A stretch of 64,000 bases of DNA from Neoconidiobolus thromboides FSU 785. Its lineage: Eukaryota > Entomophthoromycota > Entomophthoromycetes > Entomophthorales > Neoconidiobolaceae. The position numbers and the translations under genes are program-made. Below are positions 1-11,400 of the stretch, in pieces (the stretch's first letter is position 1; every line of letters starts with the position of its first letter). A model generated the notes under the pieces. The model was not told the origin of the DNA. It did no database searches and saw only the letters and a list, made by a program, of their open reading frames with translations. Location: positions 1 through 64,000 of the forward strand of contig MU626346.1 in the NCBI GenBank assembly GCA_025603075.1, in the 5' to 3' direction.

Positions 1-27
1 AAATCTACAATGTTGGTTATAAAGCAG

Positions 28-556
28 TTGATAATAAATATTTCTCAATTAAGCTTTATAAGAACATGTATTTAAGATCTAGTAGAAATTCAACTAACTT
101 ACAGTAGAAACTATAATAGAATGATTTAGAACTGTGTTTGGGTACTTTTGTTTTAATGAAAGATGTGATTTTATAGAATTTTAGGCGAAGTTTTTAAAAT
201 ACAAAATTTTTCAAAAATTGGATAAAATAATGAAACTAATTCAGACAACCCCAATTAGTGATAAATATTTCTTAATAAAGCTTTATAAAAATATATATTT
301 ATTCACATATTATAGCTTTGATCAATATTAGTGCATAAACTATATCGGTATAATTCTTGCTAGTATATTAATTTTTATTAAGTTTAATAGAAATTCTGTC
401 AACTTATAACATATATTATAATAAAATAATTTAAAACTGCTAAGATACTTTTACTTTTTAATAAATTCGATATTTTTATAGAATTTTAAGCAAAGTTCTT
501 AAATTATAGATATTGAAAAGTTGGCTAAAAAAGTGAAACTAATTTAGACATCCCCA
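28..556. repeat. Imperfect tandem duplication (two ~230-300 bp units)
   Basis: Two diverged direct copies lie head to tail, about 28-256 and 257-556. Both open with a GATAAATATTTCT-like block plus AAGCTTTATAA, share TAGAAATTC and TTTATAGAATTTTA blocks in the same order, and end in GAAACTAATT(C/T)AGACA(A/T)CCCCA. The second unit carries about 70 extra bases near 300-380. The shared 3' end resembles the terminus of the short inverted-repeat element found elsewhere in this window, so the unit may be a relative of it. No coding capacity seen. Confidence 0.6.
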
Positions 557-663
557 AATAGTAACACTTTTCAAAAAAGTAGATAATCAAGATGGTTTAT
601 TGAATAATAGTTTGAACTAATACTTAAGCTGGCAATATTTTACAGTGCAAAGAAAATAGTAAG

Positions 664-1047
664 TTAAGCATAGTCACAGTAAAGATTACCATTATGTTGA
701 ACACATTTAGTGCCTGGTCCACAGTTACGAAAAACGAATCGACCTTGTGCACAAGTCCAAAAACCATAAGAGTAATAATCACAAAACATTAAGCCTTCTT
801 TACATACTGGATAACTGGATACCCCTAGACGGTAAATTCCTGCATGCTTACCTAATGATACTTTGGATGGGGCTACTAAATTGGATACAATGATTTTTTC
901 TTGGTTGTTGGAACTACTTACAGCCATTCGGTTACTTTTTTGATCTACTTGATTAGTGGCGGAGATTACTGAATTTAAGTCACTGTTAGCAGTGGTGGCG
1001 CAATAAACCTTGATAGCAAAGAGAGGGATTAAAGCAAGAAATTTCAT
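664..1047 (-). CDS. Small secreted CBM19-like cysteine-rich protein
   Basis: A 127-residue single-exon protein. The start is the ATG at 1047, whose MKFLALIPLFAIKVYC gives a clean signal peptide; the frame extends four codons upstream but only to a TTG. After a Ser/Asn-rich linker, the last ~50 residues hold six cysteines in the order C-x6-C-x9-C-x8-C-x5-C-x8-C, with the pattern CxEGxMFCDYYSYGFWTC, GRFVFRNCGPGTKC and LYCDY. This matches the fungal family 19 chitin-binding module usually found at the end of chitinases. Here it stands alone without a catalytic domain, so a chitin-binding or cell-wall-shielding role is inferred. Domain call moderate, secretion good. Confidence 0.7.
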   Translation of the reverse strand: MKFLALIPLFAIKVYCATTANSDLNSVISATNQVDQKSNRMAVSSSNNQEKIIVSNLVAPSKVSLGKHAGIYRLGVSSYPVCKEGLMFCDYYSYGFWTCAQGRFVFRNCGPGTKCVQHNGNLYCDYA

Positions 1048-2100
1048 GGTTAAATTCAAATTGTTTTAATGTACTTGCTGGCATTTTAATTTTAATTTTA
1101 AGTTTATATAGTATTATTTTAAGGTTTTTTAATTTATCTTAAAAATAAAAAATATGTATTTATAAATTTGAAAGTTTCGATTCAGTTTTCTATTAATATA
1201 TCTTAGTTGCAACTTTATCATGTTTAGTAATCAAATATAAAAGACTATTTATAAAAATTGACAAAAACCGTACTTAAATACCAGTCAAATTTTTTGTATT
1301 GAGACCTTATCCCTTAAACATAATGAGCTTGACTTAAAAGCACTAAGTATAAACAACGATTCCAAGTAGTTTATGTAAAGTTAGCATTATAAATAACTGA
1401 CTTATTGATTTATATTTATTTTTAACTTTATGACCCTAAAACTGTACATAAAGTTTTATACAAATATTTAGTTTTATTTTTAAACTTTAGCTGTCAAAGT
1501 CAGTTATAAATAATTAATATCGTACAATAAATTAGTACCAAAGTTTTACTTACTATAATTGTCATAGAAAAAGAGTGTTTTTAAAACGTGGTTATGGGTC
1601 AACAAAGGAGCAACGTTGTTGTGGTATAAGTATTATAATCTAAATCGAAAGAAGGAATACGTGAATATTTTCTTTCAACATTTTTTAAATTTCTAAGCTC
1701 AAAATTTGGTCAAATTATCAAAATTAGTGATCGAATAAGAACAAGTTTTTGTATATTGCCATCTAAAGCAGTCTTATAAACTTTTTTAGTTTTATGTAAT
1801 ATTAAATGAATTGTATATTGGCCGTTTTTTTCCATAGCTTGGTTTTTTAATTTCTAATATGTATTACATAAAACAATGAAATGATAATGAATGCTATATG
1901 AGCATTAGCGCCAAGTTGACTATTGTAAAAGATACCTAAACAAGTCAGTTAAAAGTTCTTACAGTGTAATCTGATGATGCTGCAGTTTGAAACCATAGCC
2001 TATAAAGGAAACTGCAAAAAATTATTTTTGATAAACTACTTACGAAAGTAATTATACAAACGGACATGAAAGCATATAAAGTAAGCAAAGGAATCAAAAT
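1048..2100. other. Intergenic, no gene seen
   Basis: AT-rich sequence between the CBM19-like gene and the decayed DUF4419 gene. I see no conserved frame, RNA gene or repeat copy here. Confidence 0.5.
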
Positions 2101-2129
2101 TGAAAAAACTGACATATATGGAGGGTTTA

Positions 2130-2900
2130 GTTAAATAAAGGATCAAGAAAGATGCCATTTTTAAAGATAAAAAACTTGAAGCATTTAATAAAAACAAAAT
2201 CTTAATTTTTAATCAAGTTCCACGTAGTTTGAGCTTAAATGGCTTTACTGAAGCTATTCATATAGCTTATACTCGACATTATGGACTTTCTTTATGCCTA
2301 TACTATCTTTTGATTATTATATTACAGGGTTTAGGTATTCACATTAACTTAAATAATGGCAAATGTAAAAAAGTAATGGGAACCGATCATGAAGAGAAAA
2401 AGGATATTAAACTTAATAGACTTAGCTTTGTATTAAGTGATGAAAATAACTGCTAAGAGTTATTTTTGAAATTTATTGAAATTATTGAAAAGAGAGTTAT
2501 TGATAAATTGTGTGAATTGCTTAATAAACTATTTTCAGCATCTAATGAATTATCAATCGCAGTCACTTCACTTACTATTATGGATATCTATAAAAGGTAT
2601 ATTGGTTATACAGTTTGCATAGCTTTTGGTATACCTGGAATTAATCTATTTGGTACTAATAACGATTAGAAAGATCTATTAGGAAGATGTAAAAAACTAT
2701 TGAACCAATTCGAAGACTGAAATTTTGGAGTGATGAACAATATTTGTACTATAGAAATTTAACAAAGTTAAAGAAAACAGTGATGTAAGTACCGAATTTT
2801 AGATTAGTCTATACAAAAGAGAAGATAACTCTGTTGGTATGTATATATTAAGCTGGATTAGGGTTTTTTATTCGTACTTACGATCTAGTACTGGTTATAT
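2130..2900 (+). pseudogene. Decayed DUF4419-family gene
   Basis: Three open stretches on the plus strand follow the order of a DUF4419 protein but are separated by stops and frame changes. Segment 1 (about 2152-2456) includes LIFNQVPRSLSLNGFTEAIH and ILQGLGIHINLNN, the hallmark 'QG...HIN.N' block. Segment 2 (2466-2669) includes IAFGIPGINLFGTNND, matching the family 'CGIP.I.L.G...D' block. Segment 3 has FWSDEQYLYYRNL (near 2730) and SWIRVFYSYL (near 2853), matching the family 'GWI..FFPY' region. TAA/TAG codons interrupt at 2454, 2667 and after 2780. DUF4419 has no firm function. I read it as a dead family copy, not an intron-containing gene, because no GT..AG pair restores all joins. Confidence 0.7.
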
Positions 2901-2964
2901 TGAAGACTTGACCATAAAGAAGAAAAAAATCATATTATATTTTCTAACTGCAGAATAAAAATAA

Positions 2965-3063
2965 TTAGGGTGTTCTTTTTAGTTTCATTACTTTTTCCAT
3001 TTTTAAGCATTATTTAAGTGGAAGAACTGCTAGCAAAATTCTTAGACAAAAAATACATCACTG
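2965..3063 (-). mobile_element. Short TIR element, degenerate copy 1
   Basis: Matches the window's ~105-bp inverted-repeat element in minus orientation: TTAGGGTGTTCTTTTTAG, then TTTCATTACTTTTTCC, AAGCATTATTTAAGTGGAAG and CAAAATTCTTAGACA. The right end reads ATACATCA instead of CATCCCCA, so the terminal repeat has decayed. Confidence 0.65.
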
Positions 3064-4029
3064 ATTTATTAAAATCTTTAATGATATTCCAGCTAGCAAC
3101 TGATAGCTTTTTTGATATATATAAACTTATACTGAAACATAACGAACGATGTGATATTAGTATATGAAATTGTTAGGATAAAAAATTCGATATGAATTTG
3201 AAGACTTTCTTGGAACTAAAAAAATATATTTAAAGTCATGTCAAGTCTTCTATTTGGTTTATTTCATATGAATAAACAATAATTCTTAGATTTTATTTTG
3301 AAATCTTTAAATCAACTATTAAATACTTGATAGATCATTTAAAAAGTATTATCGAATGGTATTGCTATACATAGATTAAAGGTATTATTCTATCGATAAA
3401 TATAAATGAGCTTGTGTTTGATTTTTGTCCGGTCTTAATTTATAACGTATTCTTATAGATTACGGATAAATATCATATGGATAGTCATTCTTTATTTAAC
3501 TAAAATAATTATATAGGCTTTATAGATTCACCAAATTCAAGATTGAATTTTTTATACATTAATCAAAATTTAAAACATTTATACTAATGGATTGTCAAAA
3601 AGATCGAAAAATTAAAACCTTTTAGAGCAAAGATTCTACTACTTAAGTCTATCAAAATGTTATTTTCCCACCTCCACCTGCTCTAGGTCCATAAAACCTT
3701 ACTCGAGGAAAACCAAAGATAACAGTTTAGAAGCAGTGATTCAACTCTAAAACCGCAACTCAGCATTCTTATTGCCGAAAAAATATCCTTCAAAGATAGT
3801 AAAAGCAGTTGAAACCCACTTTTAGCAAAAGATGATTTAATTTAAAACATTCTAATAAAAAGAGCCAATGAGATCGAAGGCAACTGAACCAAATACAAAA
3901 GCATAACAAAAGAGTTGTAATACTCCAGTTAGCTCTGTTAAAGTTTGAACTTTGGCAGTTAAGCGTAACCGAACTTTGGTAACGCTTTGGATATCTTTAT
4001 AGGAAAAATCGGTCATTTATATTCATAAT
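3064..4029. other. Intergenic with a possibly decayed coding tract
   Basis: No intact gene. About 3585-3980 is noticeably richer in G+C than its surroundings and gives one long plus-strand frame with many in-frame stops, including the run NVIFPPPPALGP. I do not recognise a family; it may be the remnant of a gene. Confidence 0.25.
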
Positions 4030-5040
4030 ATGAGTAGAATATCCACTGAAAATGCTGGTGGAGATCAGCCAGGTTTAAGTAATGCTGAAAGGTTAAGAAA
4101 AAGAAGGGCAGCCCGCAATAAGAAGATACTTGATACTGGTAAAAGTAGAATAGATAAAATCATGGGAGTTTATTCTTCCTTTTCTGATAAACCAGGGGAT
4201 ATCAGTAAACCAGTTCAAAAACAAGTTGAAGAAAGTCACAGTAGTACTTCAGAAGAAATTGAAGATAAAGGTATTTTTTTATAAATGAAATAAATCAAAA
4301 AAATAATAAACAGTAGTAGCTCAAGGATTAAAAGAAGATCCACAAACAATAGGGACAGCAAAAATGAAGGTAGAGAAGAACGATATAGAAAGGGATGTTT
4401 CTATTTCAACTTCAAAGCTTGATGAAAAAGAAGAAATGACCAATTATCTTAAAGATCAAATGGAATCAATGAAGTTTTCAATATTAAATGATGTATCGGA
4501 TGAGGATAAGCAATATTTGGCCAGTATTCTTAGAGACAACTGGCTTGGGGTAGTGAACATATTGGTACCTATTTCTGGGCTATTAATTTTTCTCTTATAT
4601 TCCTTATTTACTATTCAAATTAAAAATAATGAAAGGTTGGAGATTGAACTTTTGAGTAGAAAAGAGGCTCTATACGTTGAAGTACCTTATATTGGCCAAA
4701 TTGTAAGTCATTTTCTTATTTGGTAAATTTAACTAACACGTTTAGTTTCCTTTTCATCTTGTATTGTTAATATTAATTCTAAAGCAAATATCATTCTATT
4801 TGAATTATAAGGTAATTAATAAATTTAAGGAGCAAATTAATTGACGCTAAATTACAATAGAAACAAGACAACCTAGATATGTTCCAACAAAATGGCTACC
4901 TTGGAATTATCCAGAGGCTGAAAAACTTGTTCAAATATTATTATGGTGCGGTTAACCTATTCTTTGATGATTTTTCGTTTATAATATTTGGAATAGGTAT
5001 ATATGCATTATTGAGTAACTTCATTGCCCTTTTTTTTTAA
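4030..5040 (+). CDS. GET2/CAML-like ER receptor for the tail-anchored protein pathway
   Basis: Four exons: 4030-4270, 4314-4702, 4746-4811, 4861-5040; all phases agree and give 291 residues, close to yeast Get2 (285). The N-terminus has the basic motif AERLRKRRAARNKKIL followed by KSRIDKIMGVYSSF, which is the Get3-binding arrangement of fungal Get2 and animal CAML. A charged linker follows, then three hydrophobic segments: WLGVVNILVPISGLLIFLLY, FPFHLVLLILILKQISFYL (exon 3) and FSFIIFGIGIYALLSNFIAL at the C-terminus. Known role of the family: with Get1 it forms the ER-membrane receptor that takes tail-anchored proteins from the Get3 ATPase. The call rests on topology and motif; sequence conservation in this family is low. 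Converges on the flavin reductase-like gene. Confidence 0.72.
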
Positions 5041-5203
5041 AGTAATATTTGATACATATTACTATTACTATGCTTAACAATTAAATATAAATCTCAAATA
5101 TTAATCTAACTTTTTAATACAATTTTAAAATTTGGTTATTAATTCTGTTTACTATAAAACATCGTAAAATGGTATTATAACTTTAACATTAAAAAATATT
5201 TAT

Positions 5204-5906
5204 TTAAATATACTTTTGATTTCTATATAATAAACCTGTATCATGGTTATCGCCTGAAGCAACTTCAATAACTTGGACAACCCAAACCTCATGGTCAGCC
5301 ACTGGAAAAACATGTTTTACTTTACATAAGAAGGTAGCTAAAGACTTATTTAAATAGGGAATGCTGTCAAGCCAAGAAAAATGATTCTGGCTATCATCAA
5401 ACTCACCATGACCTGGCTTTGAAAAAAACTGAGCAATTGATTTTTGGTTTGTTGTTAGAGTATTTATAGCACAGTATTGAGTTTGGTGGAGTTGGGCTGA
5501 AAAATGGGAAGGTAGTTTTACATTAAAAGTCAATAGTATTGGATCCATAGACAGTGAAGTTACCGAATTTACGGTTATTCCGGATATTGTTTTAGATTGG
5601 GATTGGGTAGTTATAACGTTTACTAGAATCAAAAGTCAGATAAAATTTACAAATTTAATTTATATTTACCTGGATTTGTTACTAAGCGTAAACTTTGTTT
5701 GACTTTATCTAAAAGTTCAATATCTTTTGTAGAATGTTGACTCTTTTGCTTTAAATGACTATCGAAATAATTAAATAATTAAAAACTACAGTATTTTGGT
5801 TTTACCTATACTTCATTTGATGTATCTTCCTAAACGATCCATTTGTTTGTTTATTACTTATTATAAGTTCATTTTTAAAGTAATTTAATGTTTTTAATAT
5901 TTTCAT
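5204..5906 (-). CDS. Flavin reductase-like FMN-binding split-barrel protein
   Basis: Three exons on the minus strand: 5806-5906, 5670-5758, 5204-5622, giving 202 residues with consistent phases (introns 47 and 47 nt). The core shows NVITTQSQSKTISGITVNS, SLSMDPILLTFNVKLPS, a SIAQFFS helix and, near the C-terminus, FLCKVKHVFPVADHEVWVVQ. These are the flavin reductase/nitrilotriacetate monooxygenase component B-like signatures (FMN-binding split barrel). Family members reduce or bind FMN; the fungal versions are mostly uncharacterised. The first ~60 residues are basic and hydroxylated, compatible with mitochondrial import, but this is inference. Confidence 0.78.
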
Positions 5907-6427
5907 TTTTAAAAATTAGTTTTTGATTAAAATTTAAAACTTTGAGTATTTAAGCTAATTGCGCAAATCCAGTCAATAAAATTATATGCTTAATAAGAAA
6001 AAACATCATAAACGAAACCCTTAATATATAAAGATTAATAGTATAAGAAATAGATATTAAGATTAGAAGTAGCTTTAATTTTACAAAGCATTAATTATGT
6101 AAAATATATTATCTAACAGCAGTAGACGTTTCAATTAAGAGAAAAACTAGACTGCTGTAGATTTATTTAATAATTTTGTTTTAAAACAGCAAGAATCGTA
6201 AAAATGTTTTAATACACATCATCGGCCTATATTGATATATAGAAGATAAAACAACTTTTTCTTAATATTATCAAACTTTTTTAACATAATTTATTAGGAA
6301 AAGTCAAATATAAAATTGGCACCCAAATTATCCCATATTTCAAAATGATTTTAAACGCAAATTTAAATCCAAATTTTTATTTAGTAATAAAATAGTAAGA
6401 ACATTCAGAAGCTTTTTTTAAGTTAAA
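5907..6427. promoter_or_regulatory. Divergent intergenic region, no motif identified
   Basis: About 520 bases between the start of the flavin reductase-like gene and the ATG of eIF3i. It must carry both promoters. Very AT-rich; I see no gene, repeat copy or recognisable element. Confidence 0.4.
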
Positions 6428-7754
6428 ATGGTAATTTAACAAATAGACAACAAATATATAATTAAATAATGAATTTAGAGACCTATTCTTTTACAAGGGC
6501 ATACTCGTCCACTTACACAAATCAAATACAATAGAGAGGGCGATTTACTCTTTACTGTCGCTAAGGACAAAGTAGCCAATGTGTGGTATGCACACAATGG
6601 AGAAAGGCTCGGAACTTATAATGGACATAATGGTTCTATATATACTATCGATGTGACAAGTAATACAAAAATTGATATATTTTGATACAATATTAAATTG
6701 ATTAGATGACACTACCTACTGTATTACAGGTTCTGGAGACAATACAGCCAAACTTTGGAAAGTAAGCGATGGAAAGTGTCTTTATACTTGGAATGAAAAG
6801 ACAGCAGTTAAAAGATGTGAGTTTTCTTGCTCACAGGATAAAGTACTTTTTGTTACTGAGCAAAGAATGGGTTTCCCAGGTGGTGTTTCAATCTATAAGT
6901 TAGACTTTGAAAATCCTCAAAATAGTAATTAACTATCAGTTTTAAGTTATTTAAATTCTAAACGTTTTTGTTTAGCCTCACCTGTACCAATTAATGTAAT
7001 TAAAAATGAGAAAGATTCTAAAAAGATTACAGTAGCCACTTGGGCTTGGTTCGATAAAAATCTTGTAGTAGGACACTTAGATGGCAGCGTTTCTTTAATT
7101 GATTGGGAGGTAAATTATTCTTTGTTTTAAAAAAAATAATTAATAGTTGTTAGACTGGAAAAGTGTTAAACTCAATTAAACCACATGAAGAGCAAATCAC
7201 TGATATTCAAATGTCAGAAGATAAGTCTTATTTTATTACAAGCTCAAAAGATAAAGAAGCTAAAGTAAGAAGATATTAAATTTGTTAACAATTAGTATTA
7301 ATAAATATCAGATCTTTGAAACATCCACTTTAAAGATGTTAAAAAGTTATACTACAGACACTCCACTCAATTCTGCCTCTATTACTCCAATTCAAGACTT
7401 TGTAAGTATAGATCAAAAGTAGTAAGTGAATTAATAAAATAACGCTATTGCTTTAGGTAATTGTTGGTGGTGGTCAAGAAGCTATGGATGTAACTACTAC
7501 TTCTGCTAGAGCCGGTAAATTCGAGTGCCGATTCTACCATAAAATTTATAGTGAAGAAATGGGTAGACTTAAAGGCCATTTTGGACCTATCAATACCATT
7601 GCTGCTCAACCTACAGGAAAAGGGTAATTATGGATTTAAATAGTATCGCAATGATATTAAAGCTTAATTGTTATTTAGGTTTGCCAGTGGAGGAGAAGAT
7701 GGTTATGTTCGACTTCATCAATTTGACAATGATTATTTTACTTTTAGAGTTTAA
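6428..7754 (+). CDS. TIF34: eIF3 subunit i (WD40 propeller)
   Basis: Eight exons: 6428-6430, 6479-6659, 6706-6924, 6976-7109, 7154-7264, 7312-7401, 7457-7623, 7679-7754; 326 residues, the usual length for eIF3i. The first exon is only the ATG; exon 2 resumes with [20 protein letters not shown], the diagnostic eIF3i start. WD repeats follow, with [77 protein letters not shown] and [20 protein letters not shown] at the C-terminus. Function: core subunit of translation initiation factor eIF3, pairing with eIF3g and eIF3b. Introns are 43-61 nt. Essential housekeeping gene; confidence very high. Confidence 0.97.
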
Positions 7755-8482
7755 TAATAGTTAAAGAATGGAGATAGAAAAAATGAATTAAAACAAAGTA
7801 ATAGTATACTTTACCTCCCTTAAAATTAAGTTTGTATTATAAATGTTTAAAGATAATTCTAGAATTAAACATTTTGTAATTTGGATATTTTAATGTATTT
7901 TCTTTAGTGTATTTTCTTTAATGTTTTATTATTTTGAATAAATATTTTATATAAATATAACAATGCTCATTATATTTATTTTCTATTTACATAATCGGAA
8001 ACACTATGATTAGTTAGAAGGTATATATGGTAAATCGTACCAAATGTCTATATACTTTATTAATATTTAAGTATAAACCATGAGATTTAGATGATAAGTA
8101 TTTATATGACCTTATGATAGTTATTAAAATAATTCAACTAAAAAGTAGACAATAGTTAATATGATAACAAACATATGGGGATGTATTTTTTTGTCTGAGA
8201 ACTTTACTAACAATCTTTCTGCTCAAATAGCGCTTAAAAAATGGAGAAAGTAATGAAACCAAAAAAAACATCCCCATATCTTCCATTTATTTATAATTAC
8301 TAAAAAAGGCGCTTCACTTACCTTCCATCACTCAATCAATTGGACATAGAATAAATTTAACCAATAGTAAGTTTCAACATTGTCATAAATAGCATTTTTA
8401 AATTTCGGTTGAGGTAACACTTTTTAATACTAATTAACTGTACAAACTGCGAGTGAGCTTTTTCAAAGCTAAAAGTATTAGA
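7755..8482. promoter_or_regulatory. Intergenic upstream of the ABCG gene
   Basis: Contains one intact copy of the short inverted-repeat element (8173-8279) about 200 bases upstream of the ABCG start. Otherwise AT-rich sequence with no gene. Confidence 0.4.
8173..8279 (+). mobile_element. Short TIR element, near-consensus copy 2
   Basis: A well-preserved copy: ATATGGGGATGTATTTTTTT at the left, AACCAAAAAAAACATCCCCA near the right, about 18-bp terminal inverted repeats, with TTTACTAACAATC and CTCAAATAGCGCTTAAAAAA inside. It can serve as the reference copy for the family. Confidence 0.85.
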
Positions 8483-11400
8483 ATGAAGGTTGTAACTACA
8501 GTGCTAATCATCTGTTTATTATTGCTCAATTTATTTGGAATATATGCAAGCTTAAATCAAGATGGTGACAATAAAGATGTTTTAATAAATGGCATAAAGG
8601 AAAAAAATAAGGAAGAGGCTCCAAAGATAATAGTGCCAAGGTCTAACAATAAGGTTCAAAGTAATAATGGAAATAGCTTAAATTCAAACAGCGAAGAATC
8701 GGAGGAAGATGAAGATATTGACCTTGTAGAGGAGTTTAAAGGATTGTTTTCGGATTTATTTAAAAACAAAAAAGTTCAAGATGTCAAGAAAAAAATTTTT
8801 GAAGAACAAAAAGAGGAAAAAAAGGGAGATAATGAAAGCCAGGAAGATTTCAAATTAAAAGGTTTGTTTGATAAAGCAAAGTCACTGTTTGATGAAAGTG
8901 AGGATGATAAAGATAAAAAGGAGGATTTTAAGCTAAAGGATTTAGTCGATATGGCAAAATTAGTTTTGGATGATGGTGAAGATAACGAAAGGAAAGATAA
9001 AGGAGATCTTTATTTGAAAAACCTTTTTAATGTAGCTAAGTCAGTTTTAGATGACGATGAAGATAAAAGTGAGAAAGATCAAGAAGACTTCAGCCTCAAA
9101 AATTTATTTAGTATGGCAAAATTAGTTTTGGACGAAGATGAAGTCGAATCTAATGATAACAAACTAGAAGGCCTGAGTAATGAGCAACTTAGTTCTTTAC
9201 TTTTTAAAAAGTTAAAAGAAAAGGTTAAAAAATTAGACTTGGATGGTAAAGATCCAAACAATACCAATAAAAATGAAGATAACAAAGCTAAAAATAGTAT
9301 GGGAGGTAAAAATGAAGATCATATAGAAGATCCTATAGCTAAAAGCAGTAGTGATGGATCTGATCTGATAAACGACGACTCTAGACTAGAAATAAATTCA
9401 AAGAAAATAACGACAGAAGCACAAATATCAAAAAAAGATGATTTAGAAAACCTTTTAAAAAAGTTTAAAAACTTACATAGCTCACACTCAAAAACACCAA
9501 AACCAGAGCCTAATGCAAATCTTGCTAATGAAAAAGCAAATGATGGGACAAGTCTAAATGAAGAGGAGGATCCCGGAGACTCAGATCAAAATACTGATGA
9601 AGATTTAATTGAAGAGTTAAAATATCTATTCACCAATAGTTCCCTACATAAAAAAGCAGGGGATTTAAAAGATCAATATGTTTTAGCGCCTTGGAAAAGG
9701 TACAAAAAGATGATTGATGAAGTGGCAGTTGCAGTCAATGAAGCCTATAGTGAAATTGAAGAAGAGGAAGGAGAACTAGAGAGGGATAGACCAGAAGTCA
9801 AAGCAGATCTAAAAGCTCAAGCTCAAGCATTGTTCAATGCACCTATCAGCCAAAGTGATTTAGAGGGTTTGTATAATGTACAGAACGATGATACAAATGT
9901 AAATCCAGAACTAGGCCCAGACTCTGGTTCCTCAGCTGCTATGCTATCCGGAGTGTCACTTTCTGATGTGATAATCGTTGAAAGATGTGAAGGTACATCG
10001 CCTCATATAAATAGCAATTGCTTTTGTACTAGGGTAAAACAATGGTCATGTCCAGCGGGGCATTTTTGCATGGCACCTAATTTTGTGCAAAAATGCACAA
10101 AAGGATTTTATTGTCCAGCTGATACTTTTCAACCCTCCTTTTGTTGTGGCGGATATTATTGTCCAACCCCCAAAGAGATCAAATTATGCCCAAAAGGTCA
10201 TTTTTGTCAGGAAGGCTCCATCGAGAAACGTAAATGTTACTTTGGTAAATGCCCAGAAGGATCAAAAACCATTAGAAAGTACGAAATTTTTATCTTTTTT
10301 ATCTTTTTCTTAGTGGTCGTTTGGATCGGGTATTCGCTAAAAGAGAGGCAGTTGAAGTTTAAACGACTAGAGTATGATAGGAAGTTTGAGAACATTAGTA
10401 AAAATTCAAAAAGCATGCAGGTGTTCCAAAACTCTCCCGGTTTGAAAGTAGCAAAAGAAAAGGACTCAGTTCGATTTGAAATTAATTTTGAAAATTTAGG
10501 ATTAAAGCTTCCTAATGGGATTGAAATTATGAAGGTAATTTTTATCATATTTATTTGTTATTTCGTAACTTTAGTTTTAGGGAGTAACTGGAAAATTAAG
10601 CTCTGGAAGGACATGTGCTATTATGGGTCCATCAGGTGCTGGTAAAACAACGTTTATTTCTTTGCTCACTGGAAAGGCCAAAAAAACAGAGGGCAAAATA
10701 TTTATAAATGGAGAAGAAAAGAGTTTAGCTGCTTATCGTAAGCTTATTGGATTTGTACCTCAGGAAGATATAATGTTACGTAAATTGAATGCAGAAGAGA
10801 TCCTTACACATTCAGCTATGGTACGCCTACCAGCAGAATTAAGTGATGAGGAAAAGCATAATAAAGTATTAGAATATATTGAATATTTAGGGTTAAGACA
10901 TGTTATGCATACGATTATTGGTGACGAGGAAGATAGAGGAATATCAGGCGGTCAAAGGAAGAGAGTGAATATTGGAATGGAGTTGGTAGCTGACCCTGCC
11001 ATTTTGTTTTTAGATGAGCCTACTTCTGGGCTTGATTCTTCCACTTCGGTCGAAGTATGTTCCCTATTAAAAAATATAGCTAGGGATAAGGGCTTGACTA
11101 TTGCTGCAGTTATTCACTCTCCTTCACCTATTGCGTTTAACGAGTTTGACGATTTGTTACTTTTAGGTAAAGGTGGGAGAGTTATTTATCATGGAGCTAT
11201 TATAGATGCAATAGATTATTTCGATTCAATAGGTTTTACTTGTCCTCCTTATTCCTCTCCATCTGACTACTATATGGATGTGGCTACAGGAAAGATAATA
11301 AACTCCAAGATTGATGATTTTTCGATAACAGATCTTTATAGTCTATGGGAAGATTATGAACAAAGTAGAAATGAAGGAGTGCCTTTTACTATTAAAAAAA

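Noticed and set aside
3585-3980. GC-richer tract with a protein-like frame broken by many stops
   Set aside because: No family recognised and stops too dense to support a gene; only noted as a possible remnant.
9079-9285. Open frame antisense to the ABCG repeat region
   Set aside because: Shadow of the strongly biased Lys/Asp/Glu coding strand; no start context or family pattern.
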